The notes below the pieces were generated by a model. It was given only the letters and a program-made list of their open reading frames with translations, made no database searches and was not told the DNA's origin. The position numbers were made by a program, and so were the translations under genes. Below, piece by piece: positions 9,508-20,747 of a stretch of 64,000 nt of DNA. The first letter of the stretch is position 1, and every line of letters begins with the position of its first letter. The stretch comes from Halichondria panicea (lineage: Eukaryota; Porifera; Demospongiae; Suberitida; Halichondriidae), in the NCBI RefSeq assembly GCF_963675165.1, contig NC_087393.1, forward strand, positions 2,609,502 to 2,673,501. The letters run 5' to 3'.

Positions 9508-12500
9508 ATGGCTGCTTCATATGACTTCTCTGGGAAAAGAGCTCTAGTTACTGGAGCTGGGAAGGGTAAGAAATAACTGTACCTGCAACTGTAATTACAT
9601 CCTGTGCATGCCTGAAGTAAGTTTGTAGCTGTGTACGTGTACAGCTAGCAACCCCAGTAGGCCCTGGCTAGACTCGCTGGCCAGTCCCATCATCACTTCT
9701 TGAGGATTGGGACTGGTCAACTGCCAATCTGCGAGTTGTTCTCATTACCGATCAGTAATGACCAATCACAGTGCAGAAGCAATGTCATGTGACATATTTC
9801 GCCCACGTAATTCGTTATAGTTGGGCTGGGTCTTATGTTGTGTTAGATAAACCACAGGACATAACTCACATTCACTTGATAGTTACGCAACTTTGGTCAA
9901 CCGCACAAACCACAAGATGATGTCATGCAACTAATTAAAATTCCACTAGAACAACTCGCAAATTGGCAGTTGACCAGTCCCAATCCTCAAGAAGTGATGA
10001 TGGGACTGGCCAGCGAGTCTAGGCCCTGGCCTCGTACTTGAAAATACCACGTGGCCATTTATAACGATAGGATTTAATAGGTGCTCGAGGCTTCTCTCTT
10101 AATAGGGAGTTATTTTTGCATTGTGGTCTGTATCTAGTCTCGCGAGCATGCATCCGTCGGATTGCTGCTCGCGAGAGTAGTCTGTATCAACATTACACCA
10201 CATTACCAGGTCTTTTAAGGATTCTAAATTGACACAGCTACATAACATCACCTTGCAGGGATTGGCAGAGGACTAGTGATTGCCTTGATGCGATATGGAG
10301 CTGAGGTAATTGCACTCAGTAGAACCCAGGCTGACCTGGACTCACTCAAGGAAGAGGTGAGCAAATGTAATCATCCACCAGTCATGAGTGGTGTAATTAT
10401 CCCTACAGTAATTATTGCACAGACTAAGTGTTACTTTTGACGTTAGGACAATTCTGTCTCTAATAGGGTGCTAGAATGTTTTGCGAGTACCAAACATATG
10501 CAAACTTGCTGATTCGCAACAATAAAATCGCAACACCTAAATTTGTATGAGTAAAAATACACACAATTCTTGCCAGAACGTATTAATAGTTAGATCGCAA
10601 AAGGTCAATCTTTCTGATGATTTAGCTCATTTGCAAAGGTTTAATTCTAGTAATACGGTATATAACAGGGTATACAAAATTATGTACGCATGATTATTGA
10701 GCATCTTCATCTGTGTCCGGACATCACTTATGAGATCTCAATGTTATGCACTTAAATAACTTTCCTACAACTGATAATGTGTACAGTAGCTATGGTGCAG
10801 CACCCTTGCAGGTGAAAGGGCTTATCACAGTGTGTGCTGATGTTAGTGACATGGCAACGGTGAAGGCAGAGCTCTCCAAACTGAGACCTATCCATCTTCT
10901 GGTCAACAATGCTGGCGTGGGGCAGCTACAGCACTTCTTGGATGTTACACCTGAATCATATGATAGGTACATAATGTAATACTGTATTATACCGAGATTA
11001 CGCCCACCAGAATTGCATGCTACAAAGCAGCGGTACAGGTAGGATGGGTTTCAAAAACAGTAGTCGAAATTAAGCCCACCCAGTGTTTGCCTCGAAATTA
11101 CGCCCACTCATTAAGTATTTTTTTGTCTGCGTCTGAGACCTGCCAGCTCTTGAAATACAATACAACAATATAGTAATGCATGGGTAAAGTAGATAGGTAT
11201 AAAGAAAAGTATATAAGTCAAAATTCTGCATCAGAAGGTTGTTCCTTGTCACTGCCAGTCTTCAATGGAGATTCAGAGAAGATTGTCCCTGTCTCTCACA
11301 CTTGCAAATAGCTCACATTTATAAATAGGAGTAATTATTGGATCTAGCTGTTCATAGCTAACCAGCTTACACAAGAAACTGCTAAACCTTTTCTTGACAA
11401 CTGCTCACTGACAATGCATCACTTCCTGGTGGGCATATTCTCGAGGCAAATTAGCCTATGCAGGAACTTTCACTTAAAAGTGGAGGGTGGGCGTAATCTC
11501 GGTTGAATACGGTATACGTACAACCATTGATCACTCAGATGATTATAACCCAACAATTGCAGGATTATGGATATAAATTTAAAAGCAGTCATGTTTATCT
11601 CACAAGTGAGTATACCGCAGCAGTCACAATACCATACCAAGAGTTCATGGTAGTACTAACAGATCACTTGTTCAAGCTATTATAATTACTTGTCTTTTTG
11701 TCAGTTCATAGCCCGAGGTATGGTGGAAGGGGGCGTGGAAGGTTCCATTGTTAATGTCTCCAGTCAGGCTTCTCAGTGCGCACTTAAGGAGCACACTGTC
11801 TATTGTAAGCCGACATAGTTACAGCTAGTACCGGCCAGTATAAATATAGTGATTTACATGATTTACAATGTTACTTACTGCTCAGTCGGCCAATTTCCAG
11901 TATGTACATGTACGTATCAGGGCTGCATTGAGGGGGGGCGAGGGGGTAATTCTCCCCCCCTGGGCATAGTTTCGCCACCCCCCCCCCCTAGGATCTGGTA
12001 GATTCATTTGTACTGCTATAATTCTGATGACTTTGCCCCTCCTACATTTTTAAATTGCCCAATTCGCCCCCCCCCTGATCCAAAATCCTGGATGCAGCCC
12101 TGCGTATTACATGATTTACTTACTGTATGTACATGTACGTACCACATAGCCATTTTGCCAATATTTCCGCCACTATTACTACATTATTGTAGCATCTATG
12201 TACGGTATCTATTACATGACTTGCATGCAGGTACTGCAAAGGCTGGATTAGATATGCTTACTAAAATGATGTCATTGGAGCTTGGACCTCACAAGGTGAG
12301 CTTGTGCCTGTTCCTGTATAATAATTCTGATCCCACATTCTGAGCTGACTTAAATTATTCTATGAATACAATTTTGAGCTCTGGCCTTTACTCGTGATTT
12401 GTCAGATTGTCACTGTTGTTATGCAACTGCTGCCATGTCAATAAGTACCTTAATGTTACTATTATAGCGAATTAACTCTAAAATTATGTCGGTGTTAAAT

Positions 12501-13079
12501 AATAAATTGTTCTATGAAAGGTACTTTTGAGAGTATTATGGGCAAGCTAGCCCTTTTTCATCTATAATTATATCTAACTCGAGCTTTCCTTAAAAGTTAT
12601 ACTTTACATCTTTGACACAAATCCGTCTAAAAAACAGAAAAACTTGGAATTTTATTAACCTTAAAAGTTGATTACATCCTCCTTGTACTTATAGATCCGT
12701 GTGAATGCAGTCAATCCCACTGTTGTAATGACGAATATGGGTAGACTGGGGTGGTCCGACTCAAAGAAAGCTGGGCCAATGCTGGACCGAATACCAATGG
12801 GGAGATTTGCAGGTGTGTTTGAGTTCTCAAGGGATTTTTAATTAGCACGTTTTTTGTAATTATTGTACAGTATTATGTAATTATGGCCAAGTATTAACCC
12901 TCACACGTCTTCTCTCTGACAAACTGTTACTTTTCGCTACATACCAGCTAATTATACATGTTGTTCATATCACAGAGGTGGAGGAGATTGTGAACCCGAT
13001 ACTGTTCTTGCTAAGTGATCAGAGTTCAATGGTCAATGGAACTACTCTGCCCATTGACGGTGGCTTCCTGGCTAGTTGA
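9508..13079 (+). CDS. DCXR: L-xylulose / dicarbonyl reductase type short-chain dehydrogenase
   Basis: It is an NAD(P)-dependent reductase of sugars and dicarbonyls, probably cytosolic. Exons are 9508-9565, 10259-10356, 10812-10966, 11563-11605, 11705-11804, 12231-12295, 12695-12812 and 12976-13079. Together they encode 246 residues, close to the 244 of mammalian DCXR. Visible motifs are the Rossmann TGAGKGIG near residue 14, the structural NNAG, the catalytic serine in NVSSQAS and the YCTAK form of Y-x-x-x-K. The [11 protein letters not shown] segment, the GRFAEVEEI segment and the C-terminal IDGGFLAS also fit. The fourth exon is only 43 bases and supplies the [11 protein letters not shown] helix. 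Introns carry a Mutator-like element, two other TIR elements and a hAT-like one. Other DCXR-like or carbonyl reductases are possible substrate-wise. Confidence 0.9.
9669..10021. mobile_element. Mutator-like MITE, 9-bp TSD, 73-bp TIRs
   Basis: The left arm begins TAGACTCGCTGGCCAGTCCC and runs to TTGTTCT. The right arm is its near-perfect inverse. Both ends are flanked by GGCCCTGGC (9660-9668 and 10022-10030), an exact 9-bp duplication. Long TIRs with a 9-bp TSD are the Mutator (MULE) signature. It lies in intron 1 of the SDR gene and has no ORF. Confidence 0.85.
10137..10180. repeat. Small palindrome with CTCGCGAG core arms
   Basis: GTCTCGCGAGCATGCATCCG and the following TCGGATTGCTGCTCGCGAGA form a hairpin-capable unit of about 40 bp in intron 1 of the SDR gene. 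Confidence 0.6.
10463..10660. mobile_element. Degenerate TIR element, GTGCTAGAA type
   Basis: The left end TAATAGGGTGCTAGAATGTT and the right end ATTCTAGTAATACGGTA are imperfect inverses. The same type of ends, better preserved, bound 56776-57023. Non-coding. Confidence 0.4.
10978..11516. mobile_element. TIR element with CCGAGATTACGCCCACC ends
   Basis: Left ATACTGTATTATACCGAGAT and right, inverted, ATACCGTATTCAACCGAGAT continue together through TACGCCCACC. The arms are about 30 bp and the element about 540 bp. Internal copies of TTACGCCCAC give sub-structure. It sits just after the third exon of the SDR gene, leaving a 43-base exon stranded between it and exon five. Confidence 0.7.
11918..12102. 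mobile_element. hAT-like MITE with 5-bp TSD
   Basis: The ends are CAGGGCTGCAT and the inverse ATGCAGCCCTG. CGTAT flanks both sides (11913-11917 and 12103-12107). The interior is C- and G-homopolymer rich. It is related in end sequence and TSD length to 1122-1557. Confidence 0.75.
12445..12680. repeat. Dispersed repeat, inverted relative at 22310-22560
   Basis: The block AAGGTACTTTTGAGAGTATT, the CTAGCCCTTTTTCATCT stretch and the 5' ACCTTAATGTTACTAT segment are found again near 22310-22560, mostly in inverted order. Non-coding intron sequence. Confidence 0.55.
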
Positions 13080-13710
13080 TTATATTTGTGTGTATATAGA
13101 AACATTTGTTCCGTGGCAATTGTTTTGTACGGTTATGATTAATTTTTATGGCTTGTGGCATTGTGTGTATATATGCGCCAGGTGCCAGGGCATAGTATGA
13201 GATACATACATACGAACCGTTAAATTGGATAGTAACACAAATCCAAATTAAAGTATTTAGGTCTAAATAACAATTTGAATGAACCACCCACCAGTCGGAA
13301 AAGCTCAACTCCTTTATTATTCAATGAATTAGCTATGGATGATATATCCTGGGGGCGGCGAAACTGTCGCCCGGAGGTTCTATCCTATGACACCGGGGTA
13401 TTTGCAAGGGTTTGTCAAATAAAATAGCCCCGGGGGAGAGTCCTGCATCGCATAATTGGAGGGGGGTAGGGGGGTTTTGCATTTGATAGGTGCATAAACT
13501 GATCTAGTTGGGCGTGGCTCGACCGTCTCCCGTCAGGGACGGTCGGGCCACGCCCAACTAAAATTGATCCTGGCCAAACTAAAGTGCTCAGACAGACTCT
13601 CCAAGGCCGGCTGATTCATGAGACTAGTACTGCACCAGGCCAGCTAGGAAGGAACTCGCTTTGCTCGCCCCAATAAAAGTTAATTTCCTCTTGCTTCAAA
13701 CACTAACAAG
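13080..13710. other. Intergenic region with palindrome and transposon end
   Basis: No gene is seen. 13505-13562 is a palindrome (AGTTGGGCGTGGCTCGACCG with its inverse). 13556-13629 repeats the right end of the element at 23471-23930, including GGCTGATTCATGAGACTAG. The promoter of the following kelch gene must lie in the last part. Confidence 0.5.
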
Positions 13711-16047
13711 ATGGCTGATCAGGTACAGGATCTAGTACCTGTCGGTGTGTTACATGCGATATATGCATACAATTATGATGTACTAGACTATTTATATGTC
13801 TGTTTGTAGAGTCTATAGGCGTAGGCCTAGATCTTCTACTAGGCTTGAGGCTATTATGCTCCAAATTTTACCGGTTATCCCAAGCTATAGCCTATTATTC
13901 TCAGTGATTCAGCCCATTAAAAAGCATATTATTCTTCATTAAAATCACAATAAAAATCATCTTTTGATAATTGCAATACAAGTGAAGTCTCTACATATAA
14001 TATGTACATATAGTCCTGAAGAGCATTGTCTTGCTGATCACCAAACAAAGTGCCTTGAGTTGATCCAGCATCAATATATTACTAGGGGGGTTGGAACTGG
14101 AATCATAGTGGCTTCAGTAGGTTCAGTGTCTGTTGTGTTGGGATAGGCACTACTGGCTGTACTCTTGATTCTTCAGATTCTTCAGATTCCATATAAAGTA
14201 CTAGCTACATGTAGCTGCAGTCTAGTCCAGATCAGAGTACAATATTAAACCATAGATTGAAGAGTTAGAGCTAGAGGGATAGGAAACGGTAGTTGGGCGG
14301 AGTCCAACCAACTGTGTGGTCAGTTGGTTGGACTCCGCCCAACTAAGGAAACGGAGTGGTGCACGTGATGATTTTACATTGAATCTGCAGTGGAGCCTCG
14401 AAAACTATCCGCGTTATGCCCTATGAACGAGGCTATTAAGCACATTTTTGCCGGGTTGCTCCCAAAGCTGTGTTTCCTCGAGACATCATCTCTTTCAGCA
14501 ATTTATAACACGCCTAGTCCATGAACCTCGTGTAGTACTTGTAATGACTGACCACACCCAGTAAAAAGAGACTTTCCAATAAAGTTATATGTTCCCAAGG
14601 CTGTTTTAGAGCTAAATGAACATGTAACGTGTAAGCGTGCTGGTTATGACTACTACAATAGGTATAGACCTTGAAATATAAGTGAGTTGCACGGACTAAG
14701 CATAGTTACTTGTAGTTTATTATGCACTGGGTGTAGAAATAGGTATTGTTGTGATGGCCTCGATTAAACCGCGGGGAAACACGGATCGTACCACGAGGGT
14801 GCTTCCGTTTCCAATCCCCCTTTTCTTTATCTATGATTAAATGGTAATTGTGCTTTATTTAGAATGCTAGCCACGCGGTATAATATTCCCACCCACTCTA
14901 CCGTTTATTCCCGCATAATTCCTAATGCTCCAAGCTACCTATTATTCTCAAAATTATGCTCGCATATAATCGCCGCATCCCTATCTTCTACTAAGTAAGT
15001 TTGCTGAATAGTGCACTTTTCATGTCAGTATATAACATTTTTGTTTCGATAACCCAATAAATAAGCTAACATTTTTCTTGTCACTTGTGGCTTCTCTCAT
15101 GCATGCAGACTCTTGACATCCTCCATCCCTCAACATCTCTGGAGTGGGAGGAATGGCCCTCTCTACCAGTGAGGATGAATGATGCCTCTTCAGTGTATCT
15201 GAATGGAACACTGTATGTTGGAGGAGGGTCTGCTAGTGAATCTGATTGGGAAGCTGATGCTTCACTGTACTCATTTAAACCTGGAGTTGACAGCACATGG
15301 ACAGTGACAGAGACACCCACCTCTTACTATACTCTTGTCGTCCATGACTCTGAACTGCTACTGGTGGGTGGGTGTGAGTATTTTACAGGAGCGATAACAA
15401 ACCAAATATTTACAATGAGGGATGGAGAGTTTGTTGAAGCACTGCCTCTTATGAAAGAGAAACGAGAATCACCCTCTGCTGTCAGTAGTGGGTCTGCACT
15501 AGTTGTGGCTGGGGGGTGGGACACCTCAGAAAATCTCTCCTCTGTGGAAGTGTTCAAAGATGGCAAATGGACGACTGCTCCCTCCCTACCAAGTGCAGGG
15601 TCTGTTATGCAGTCTGCTCTCCATGGTGACCAGTGGTACCTGATCCGTGATCAGGGGGAAGTATTTTGTGTGTCGCTTCTATCACTCATATCTGGAGCTG
15701 ACCCATCGCCATGGGAGACGCTACCTGATGCTCCTAATAGCTGCTCAGCTGCTTCCTTCTTTGGTGGCCGCCTTTTGTCCATTGGAGGAGGGGGTCATAG
15801 TAACTACACAACAGCCATCTATGCTTTCTCCACATTCACCCAGTCCTGGGTACATGTTGCTGACCTCCCTGTACTGGGTTTGCCAACAGCTCTTGTCCTG
15901 TTAAGTGAACAATTGATTGTGAGCAGTGGTGATAGAATACTTCGAGGAAAACTTAGTGGTGAGTTGATGCCTAAATCAAATGCCTTTTCACCTTACTCAC
16001 TTGAAGTACTCGTACAAGCTTTGAAATTCTTAGGAAACATAAGTTGA
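13711..16047 (+). CDS. Kelch-repeat protein
   Basis: The main exon, 15109-16047, encodes a beta-propeller of about six degenerate kelch blades. Typical pieces are LYVGGG, LLLVGG, LVVAGG and LLSIGGGG, each preceded by a hydrophobic strand and followed by W-containing strands such as WEEWPSLP, WTTAPSLP and WVHVADLP. No BTB, BACK or kinase domain is attached, so it probably serves as a binding surface. The frame is open upstream of 15109 only through a consensus acceptor (GCATGCAG). The best initiator I find is a four-codon exon at 13711-13722 (AAGATGG context, M-A-D-Q, then GTACAG), which joins in phase. This start is a proposal. Total length would be 316 residues. Its repeats resemble the kelch part of the kinase gene at 54739-61588 in style. 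Confidence 0.7.
14251..14835. mobile_element. CATAGAT-family TIR element with nested palindromic insertion
   Basis: The left end reads CATAGATTGAAGAG and the right end is the inverse (CTTTATCTATG). Flanks ATTAAAC and ATTAAAT suggest a 7-bp TSD with one change. Sister copies are 40648-41171 and 53435-53854, sharing GGGATTGGAAACGGAAG-like inner TIRs. A palindrome at 14292-14345 (AGTTGGGCGGAGTCCAACC with its inverse) interrupts the left arm. It is flanked on both sides by AGGAAACGG, so it inserted later. Confidence 0.75.
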
Positions 16048-17450
16048 TCACCAGGGGCGATCCGATAAGGGGGGTGCATCGTGGCGCGCCAAACCACACC
16101 CAATTCCTGTGGTTACGCCCTTTTGGGCGGCCATGCCTTACCGGTTTTTCTTTAATTCCCATGTACCAGTACAGACGTAAGAAAAAGCTAGTAATAGGCT
16201 TAGCTAATGTAGCTATCTACTGGTGTAGAGTTGTTGTAGAGTTGTTGTAGAGTTGTTGTAACATTAGTTGCAGTAGTAGCTTTTCCTCTCTGGATAGCAG
16301 TTTAAGAGCAGGGATGATTGAACTATACTGAGCTACTTAGAGTCTGGATGGGGGTGCATGCCCTAAGCACCACCCTGTGTACGTCACTATATACACTATA
16401 TAAGTGTACACACCACATATTAAATAAATACATGCACCTGATATGTAGCAGGAGCCCATAAATAAGAGAAGGAGCGGCTGACTACGGGGATCACGTTTCG
16501 TAAGTGGTTATGACCGCATTTCCATATATGCAGAGTCAAAGTGGTTGAATCCCTACACGTTTTATACGCAATACAGGTCTGCGGTTTGCAAGCATTTAGT
16601 CACTTCCATAAAAGGATGTGCGATTTCACCAGCAATTACGAAACGTGATCCCTGAGTATACGTTAAAGTTTGCCGCTCCTTCTCTTATTTATGGGCTCCT
16701 GTATGCAGACAGTCACTATTCTACTAGTATCTGACTCCCACGCACATTCCAGATGTCACAAACACTTTAAAGTATGAATAAGTATATCCCAAGCACATTC
16801 CATTCCAGACTTTCTTCTTGCTATGTCGCAAATACTGTAAAGTAGGAAATGTGCCTAACTAACCACACAGTGAGTGTATTCATACCTGAAGGCACGCTTA
16901 CAGATTTCATTGGGTTTGACATAATAGGATGTGCATTTCATTGGCTCTGGAACACTCATGAGTAAGAGACTCTATACCATTGGTTTTTACCCGAGATATT
17001 AGGTCTGGCCCCCGAGACTACTATATAAGTCTACAGCCAGTCTCCCCTTAAAAGGCAGAAGAACCATCAGTCACCACCGCGTCTCCTCCAGCCATGCACC
17101 TTCCAGAGGAATGGTTTTGCCTTGTGTTCTTTTAGTAAAAAAGTGGAGAATAACTAGTGGGCGGGGCATAAAAAAAGGGCATAGTCTTCAAATAATTCGG
17201 CAGGCCGCACAAATAATTATTTAAGAACCCCCTTCCTTAAATCCTGGATATGCCCCTGTGCGTGGGAGTCAATTCATGCACTCTTGACACTATCAACACA
17301 CACTTATGATGTCAGATGAATTTTCACAATAAGTATATTCATTAACTCGCAATTCTTATGATAACATACGCACTCATAATGTTGCTTTGTGTATTTACTA
17401 TATGAAGTCCGATATTACACACTGCGTGCATAGCACTAGCTATAACATGT
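16048..17450. other. Intergenic, repeat-rich, no gene seen
   Basis: It contains a 12-bp tandem repeat (TAGAGTTGTTGT, three units near 16215-16260), the TIR element at 16449-16701 and low-complexity A/T stretches. ORFs here are short and overlapping on both strands. The promoter and perhaps a 5' exon of the Death/ZU5 gene should lie near the right end. Confidence 0.5.
16449..16701. mobile_element. TIR element, CAGGAGCCCATAAATAAGAG ends
   Basis: The outer arms of about 36 bp are near-perfect inverses, and a second inner pair (GGGATCACGTTTCGTAA with its inverse) follows. Flanks TATGTAG (16442-16448) and TATGCAG (16702-16708) look like a 7-bp TSD with one mismatch. Non-coding. Confidence 0.75.
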
Positions 17451-17513
17451 TTGAAAGAACACATCACAAAAAATACTGCAGTGACACCCTTTGATGCTGA
17501 CAGTCACTTCACT

Positions 17514-20500
17514 ATGAGAGTTATTGATTGCCTCAAGGCTTCAGCAGGAATCTCTCTGATAGAGGAGCTTGTACAACACACACCCACTGCCTTCCCTGCT
17601 GTTGCTGGTGTGGATGTTCGGGCAATGTATGACCTCATCTTGAGAGAGTGGGAGTCAGGACGTGGATCACACCCACCCACATGGACAGAGTTGTTCAGAT
17701 CTCTCAAGGAGATGGGCTCGAATGAGCTGGCGGGTCGAATGGAGAAGTGTCTGAGAGGGTCGGTTCCCGAGGACCCACCTCGACTGAAGACTGAAGACGG
17801 TAGCTCGGAGGAGGAGAAAGATGGTGAATAATTATATCAATTATTATCTGTCTTTTTTTTCATGCTTGAGATTCCACAGATGAAACACCAGAGCAAGAAA
17901 TTCTCAGGTTAAACAATGTGCTGGCTGAGTACAATAGTGCTAATACTCTACTGAAGAAGGAGAATATTCAATTGAAGAAGGCGAACAACAACCTTGAGCA
18001 AGAGATTGCTTCTTTAAAGGTGAAAAAAGAAAAACTGGACCCAGTCTCTATCAAAGAGGAACCAACATCTGGCAACGGTTTGAAACAGTTCGTGTACATA
18101 AGATACGCATAAACATGTTCTTTGTATAGATTATCAGAAGCATATCAAACAGGAAACTAAAGCTGATCCTGATGGTGAGTGATGGTATCACCATGTATGT
18201 ATACCGTATAGCGTGTAATTTCGTGGGGTAAAATATTCGTTATTTTTGTGGGCAAGCTGACCTCCACGAAATTGTCACGTAGGCGTGGCTTACCGGAGTG
18301 CAGTGCAGACAACGAGACTAAAGATTTTTACTCACGAAAACCACTGTTTCTCGAGTGGAACGAATTTTTTACTCCACGAACATTACCCGCTATACGGTAT
18401 AGGGTTGAATCACAGAATACGCATGTGTACTTACATGTTTGTATAATTAGAAAATGCTAAAAAAAATCTATGTCTATATAACAGCTTTAACAATGTACTC
18501 TATATACATATCATAATTATAATTATATACTCTGTATAGAGCAAAATGTACTAATTATTAATATCTGTTCGTAGCTGTAAATTTTTTTTTAATACTATAC
18601 TCACCGGCAGTGAAAAGTGAAAAACCAGGCTCGCAGCTACTACCTTTGGGACTGTCTACTGTACAGCATCATGCAATACCATTCAGTGAGTTAGTTACCA
18701 CCTCGTTTGCATTGTTCTATATACTGTTATACCTCCACTCAGACCTCCGTGGTGTTGACGTTGTCGCCAGCACTTGTGTGATTGTCACCAACTTCCCCCA
18801 AACCTTCCACTGGGTTGGCTATGGGTTCAAGCTCACCATACCCCAGGGCTCCCTGCCAGCTGGTGTTGACCAGTGTCGACTAGACATCAAGGCCAGTGTA
18901 GCGGGACTGTACCAGTTTCCTGACAATCTCCAGTTGGTCAGTGGTGTCTTCTGGATACGTCTTCTTCCCTTGTGTCAATTCCGACAGCTACTGACAGTCG
19001 AGATACAGCACTGTGCCAAGATGACCAGCTCCACCAAGCTCTCATTTGTGAGAGCATGTTGCTCCCAGGAGAGTCTGCCCTACAAATTCAAGCAGCTAGA
19101 AGGGTGTGGCTCGTTCACTGAGCACATCTCGTACGGATCACTAGAGCTAAACAAGTTCAGTGGACTGGCTGTAACAGGAGAAGATGTAGAGAGAGTGTAC
19201 ACTGCCAGTCTATATTATCAGCAATGTGATCCTCAAACACTAGAAATTCATTTTGTCATCACACGGGATTCTGAAACACACATCACTGTATGTCCAATTA
19301 TATATACATTGAATTTAACTAACTCAACGATTTATCGTTTCAGGCAACTAAAGAGTATTTTAAAGACCTGGGAGCAAAAGAGAAGTCACACATGCAGGTA
19401 GAATTCAAGAAACACAAAATAACTCTGAGCGTCCCAATGACTGGTGTGGTCATTGGAGAGTGGAATCTGATACCAACCGTCTCTCCATGCGTAAGTTGAA
19501 TTCTATATTAAGAAATGTCGAGCATTGTAAATGCAGATTAATCAGAGTACAGTGGACTCGTTCAAACCTGGTAGAACGATTAGATCACGACGATTGAAAG
19601 CTACCTTAACACGAGACTTTGGAGCAGAAGTCCCTGCTTGCTCCTACTTGGTCACCCTGAAGGGCGCTTGCAAACCAAATCAAATGCTGATTGAAATTGA
19701 CTCATACCATCCCAGTAAAGGGCAACCTACTTCTGTTGTCTCAATACCAGTGAACCAAGATCCACCAAGTCAGGCTTTAGTAGCATCTTCTGATGTTTAT
19801 CTATATCCCACCTCGTATCGTAAGTTGAATTTAGCTTGAGGTAACTATATAATTATAATTATGTTTTGCACATGCAGCGCTGCTCCAATCAGTACCAGGA
19901 TTCTCTCGAGGTTAGCTCTTTGACTCATTATTATTCTTTTAATATCTGTACATGCAGGATACTCTTGGACCAGTGCTCTTCCACAAATTCATCAGGGATA
20001 TGCACCATACACACAAGCGTCGTATCCGTGGTTGCAAGGTATTGTATCTAATTGGCTTCTGTTGGTGTCTTCAATTATTCTTGTGCAGATTGTGGTGAAC
20101 TGGTGACCATGATTGGCCAAGAATCAGGTATCTGTGGGTGGTATTGGTATGCCTTAGCAACACTATCATGGTTTTTCTGTGTTTATGCAGGCACAATCAG
20201 TGCAATCGAGTGTCCAGTGCTGAATATGGACCAATTGATATATCGCGTAGGCGTCGACGAAGATCTCCTAAAAAAAGAATGTTCAGAGAAGAATTTAAAA
20301 AAGATAGCCCCTCTCCTTGCAAACTGGCTAATGTACGCTAAAGCCTTGGAACTGACTCAGTCTCAAATACAGGACATAGATGGTCATAAACTATTGAGCA
20401 CCAACGAAATGAAGACTTTGCTAGTGCTGGAGAAGTGGCATCAGCTTCATGCCTTCACTGCCACCTATCATCATCTCATTAATGTGTGTCTAAGTTGTGG

Positions 20501-20747
20501 TCATGCTACTGAAGCCACTGAGATTTGCAGAATTGTCAAAGGTTAGTAAAATGTAATGCTAACTGTATAATTATCATTCCTGAATGTAGAGGACTTCTCC
20601 TTACCACCCCCCATTATTGATGAACACCGAGAAAGGTAAGAGTCAGATTGTGTCAAGTTGGTAATACATTATAATATTTTATATTCATACAGTTCCTCAC
20701 AAGAAACAAGAGAAAAAGTGTGTCATAGACTCATAGAAAACACATAA
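17514..20747 (+). CDS. Death-fold / coiled-coil / ZU5 / Death-domain adaptor protein
   Basis: Domain order resembles an elaborated UNC5/PIDD-type cytoplasmic adaptor. The first exon (to 17823) ends in a Death-like helix set with TWTELFRSLKEMG and NELAGRMEKCL. Exon 17880-18077 is a heptad coiled coil. 18130-18174 and 18611-18685 are linkers. 18743-19287 is the ZU5 domain (VGYGFKLTIPQGSLP). 19344-19490 and 19537-19819 continue a beta-rich region, then Pro/Tyr linkers at 19878-19910, 19958-20038 and 20089-20127. The canonical C-terminal Death domain is 20191-20541 (LANWLMYAKALELTQSQIQDI, then LLVLEKWHQLHAFTATYHHL). A tail follows in 20590-20635 and 20693-20747. Nearly all introns are phase 1. 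The 57-bp interval 18686-18742 is open in frame but has perfect splice borders and a hydrophobic translation, so I treat it as an intron. The start codon is uncertain; the frame is open upstream to 17451. Confidence 0.7.
18202..18399. mobile_element. Short TIR element of the GTATAGCGGG family
   Basis: It runs from TACCGTATAGCGTGTAAT to ATTACCCGCTATACGGTA inside an intron of the Death/ZU5 gene. Inner TIR blocks (TGGGCAAGCTGACC and related) match the copy at 5737-5952. Confidence 0.75.

Noticed and set aside
20138-20341. Arg-rich frame RRRRRRSPKKR
   Set aside because: It is the wrong frame of the Death-domain exon of the ZU5 gene.
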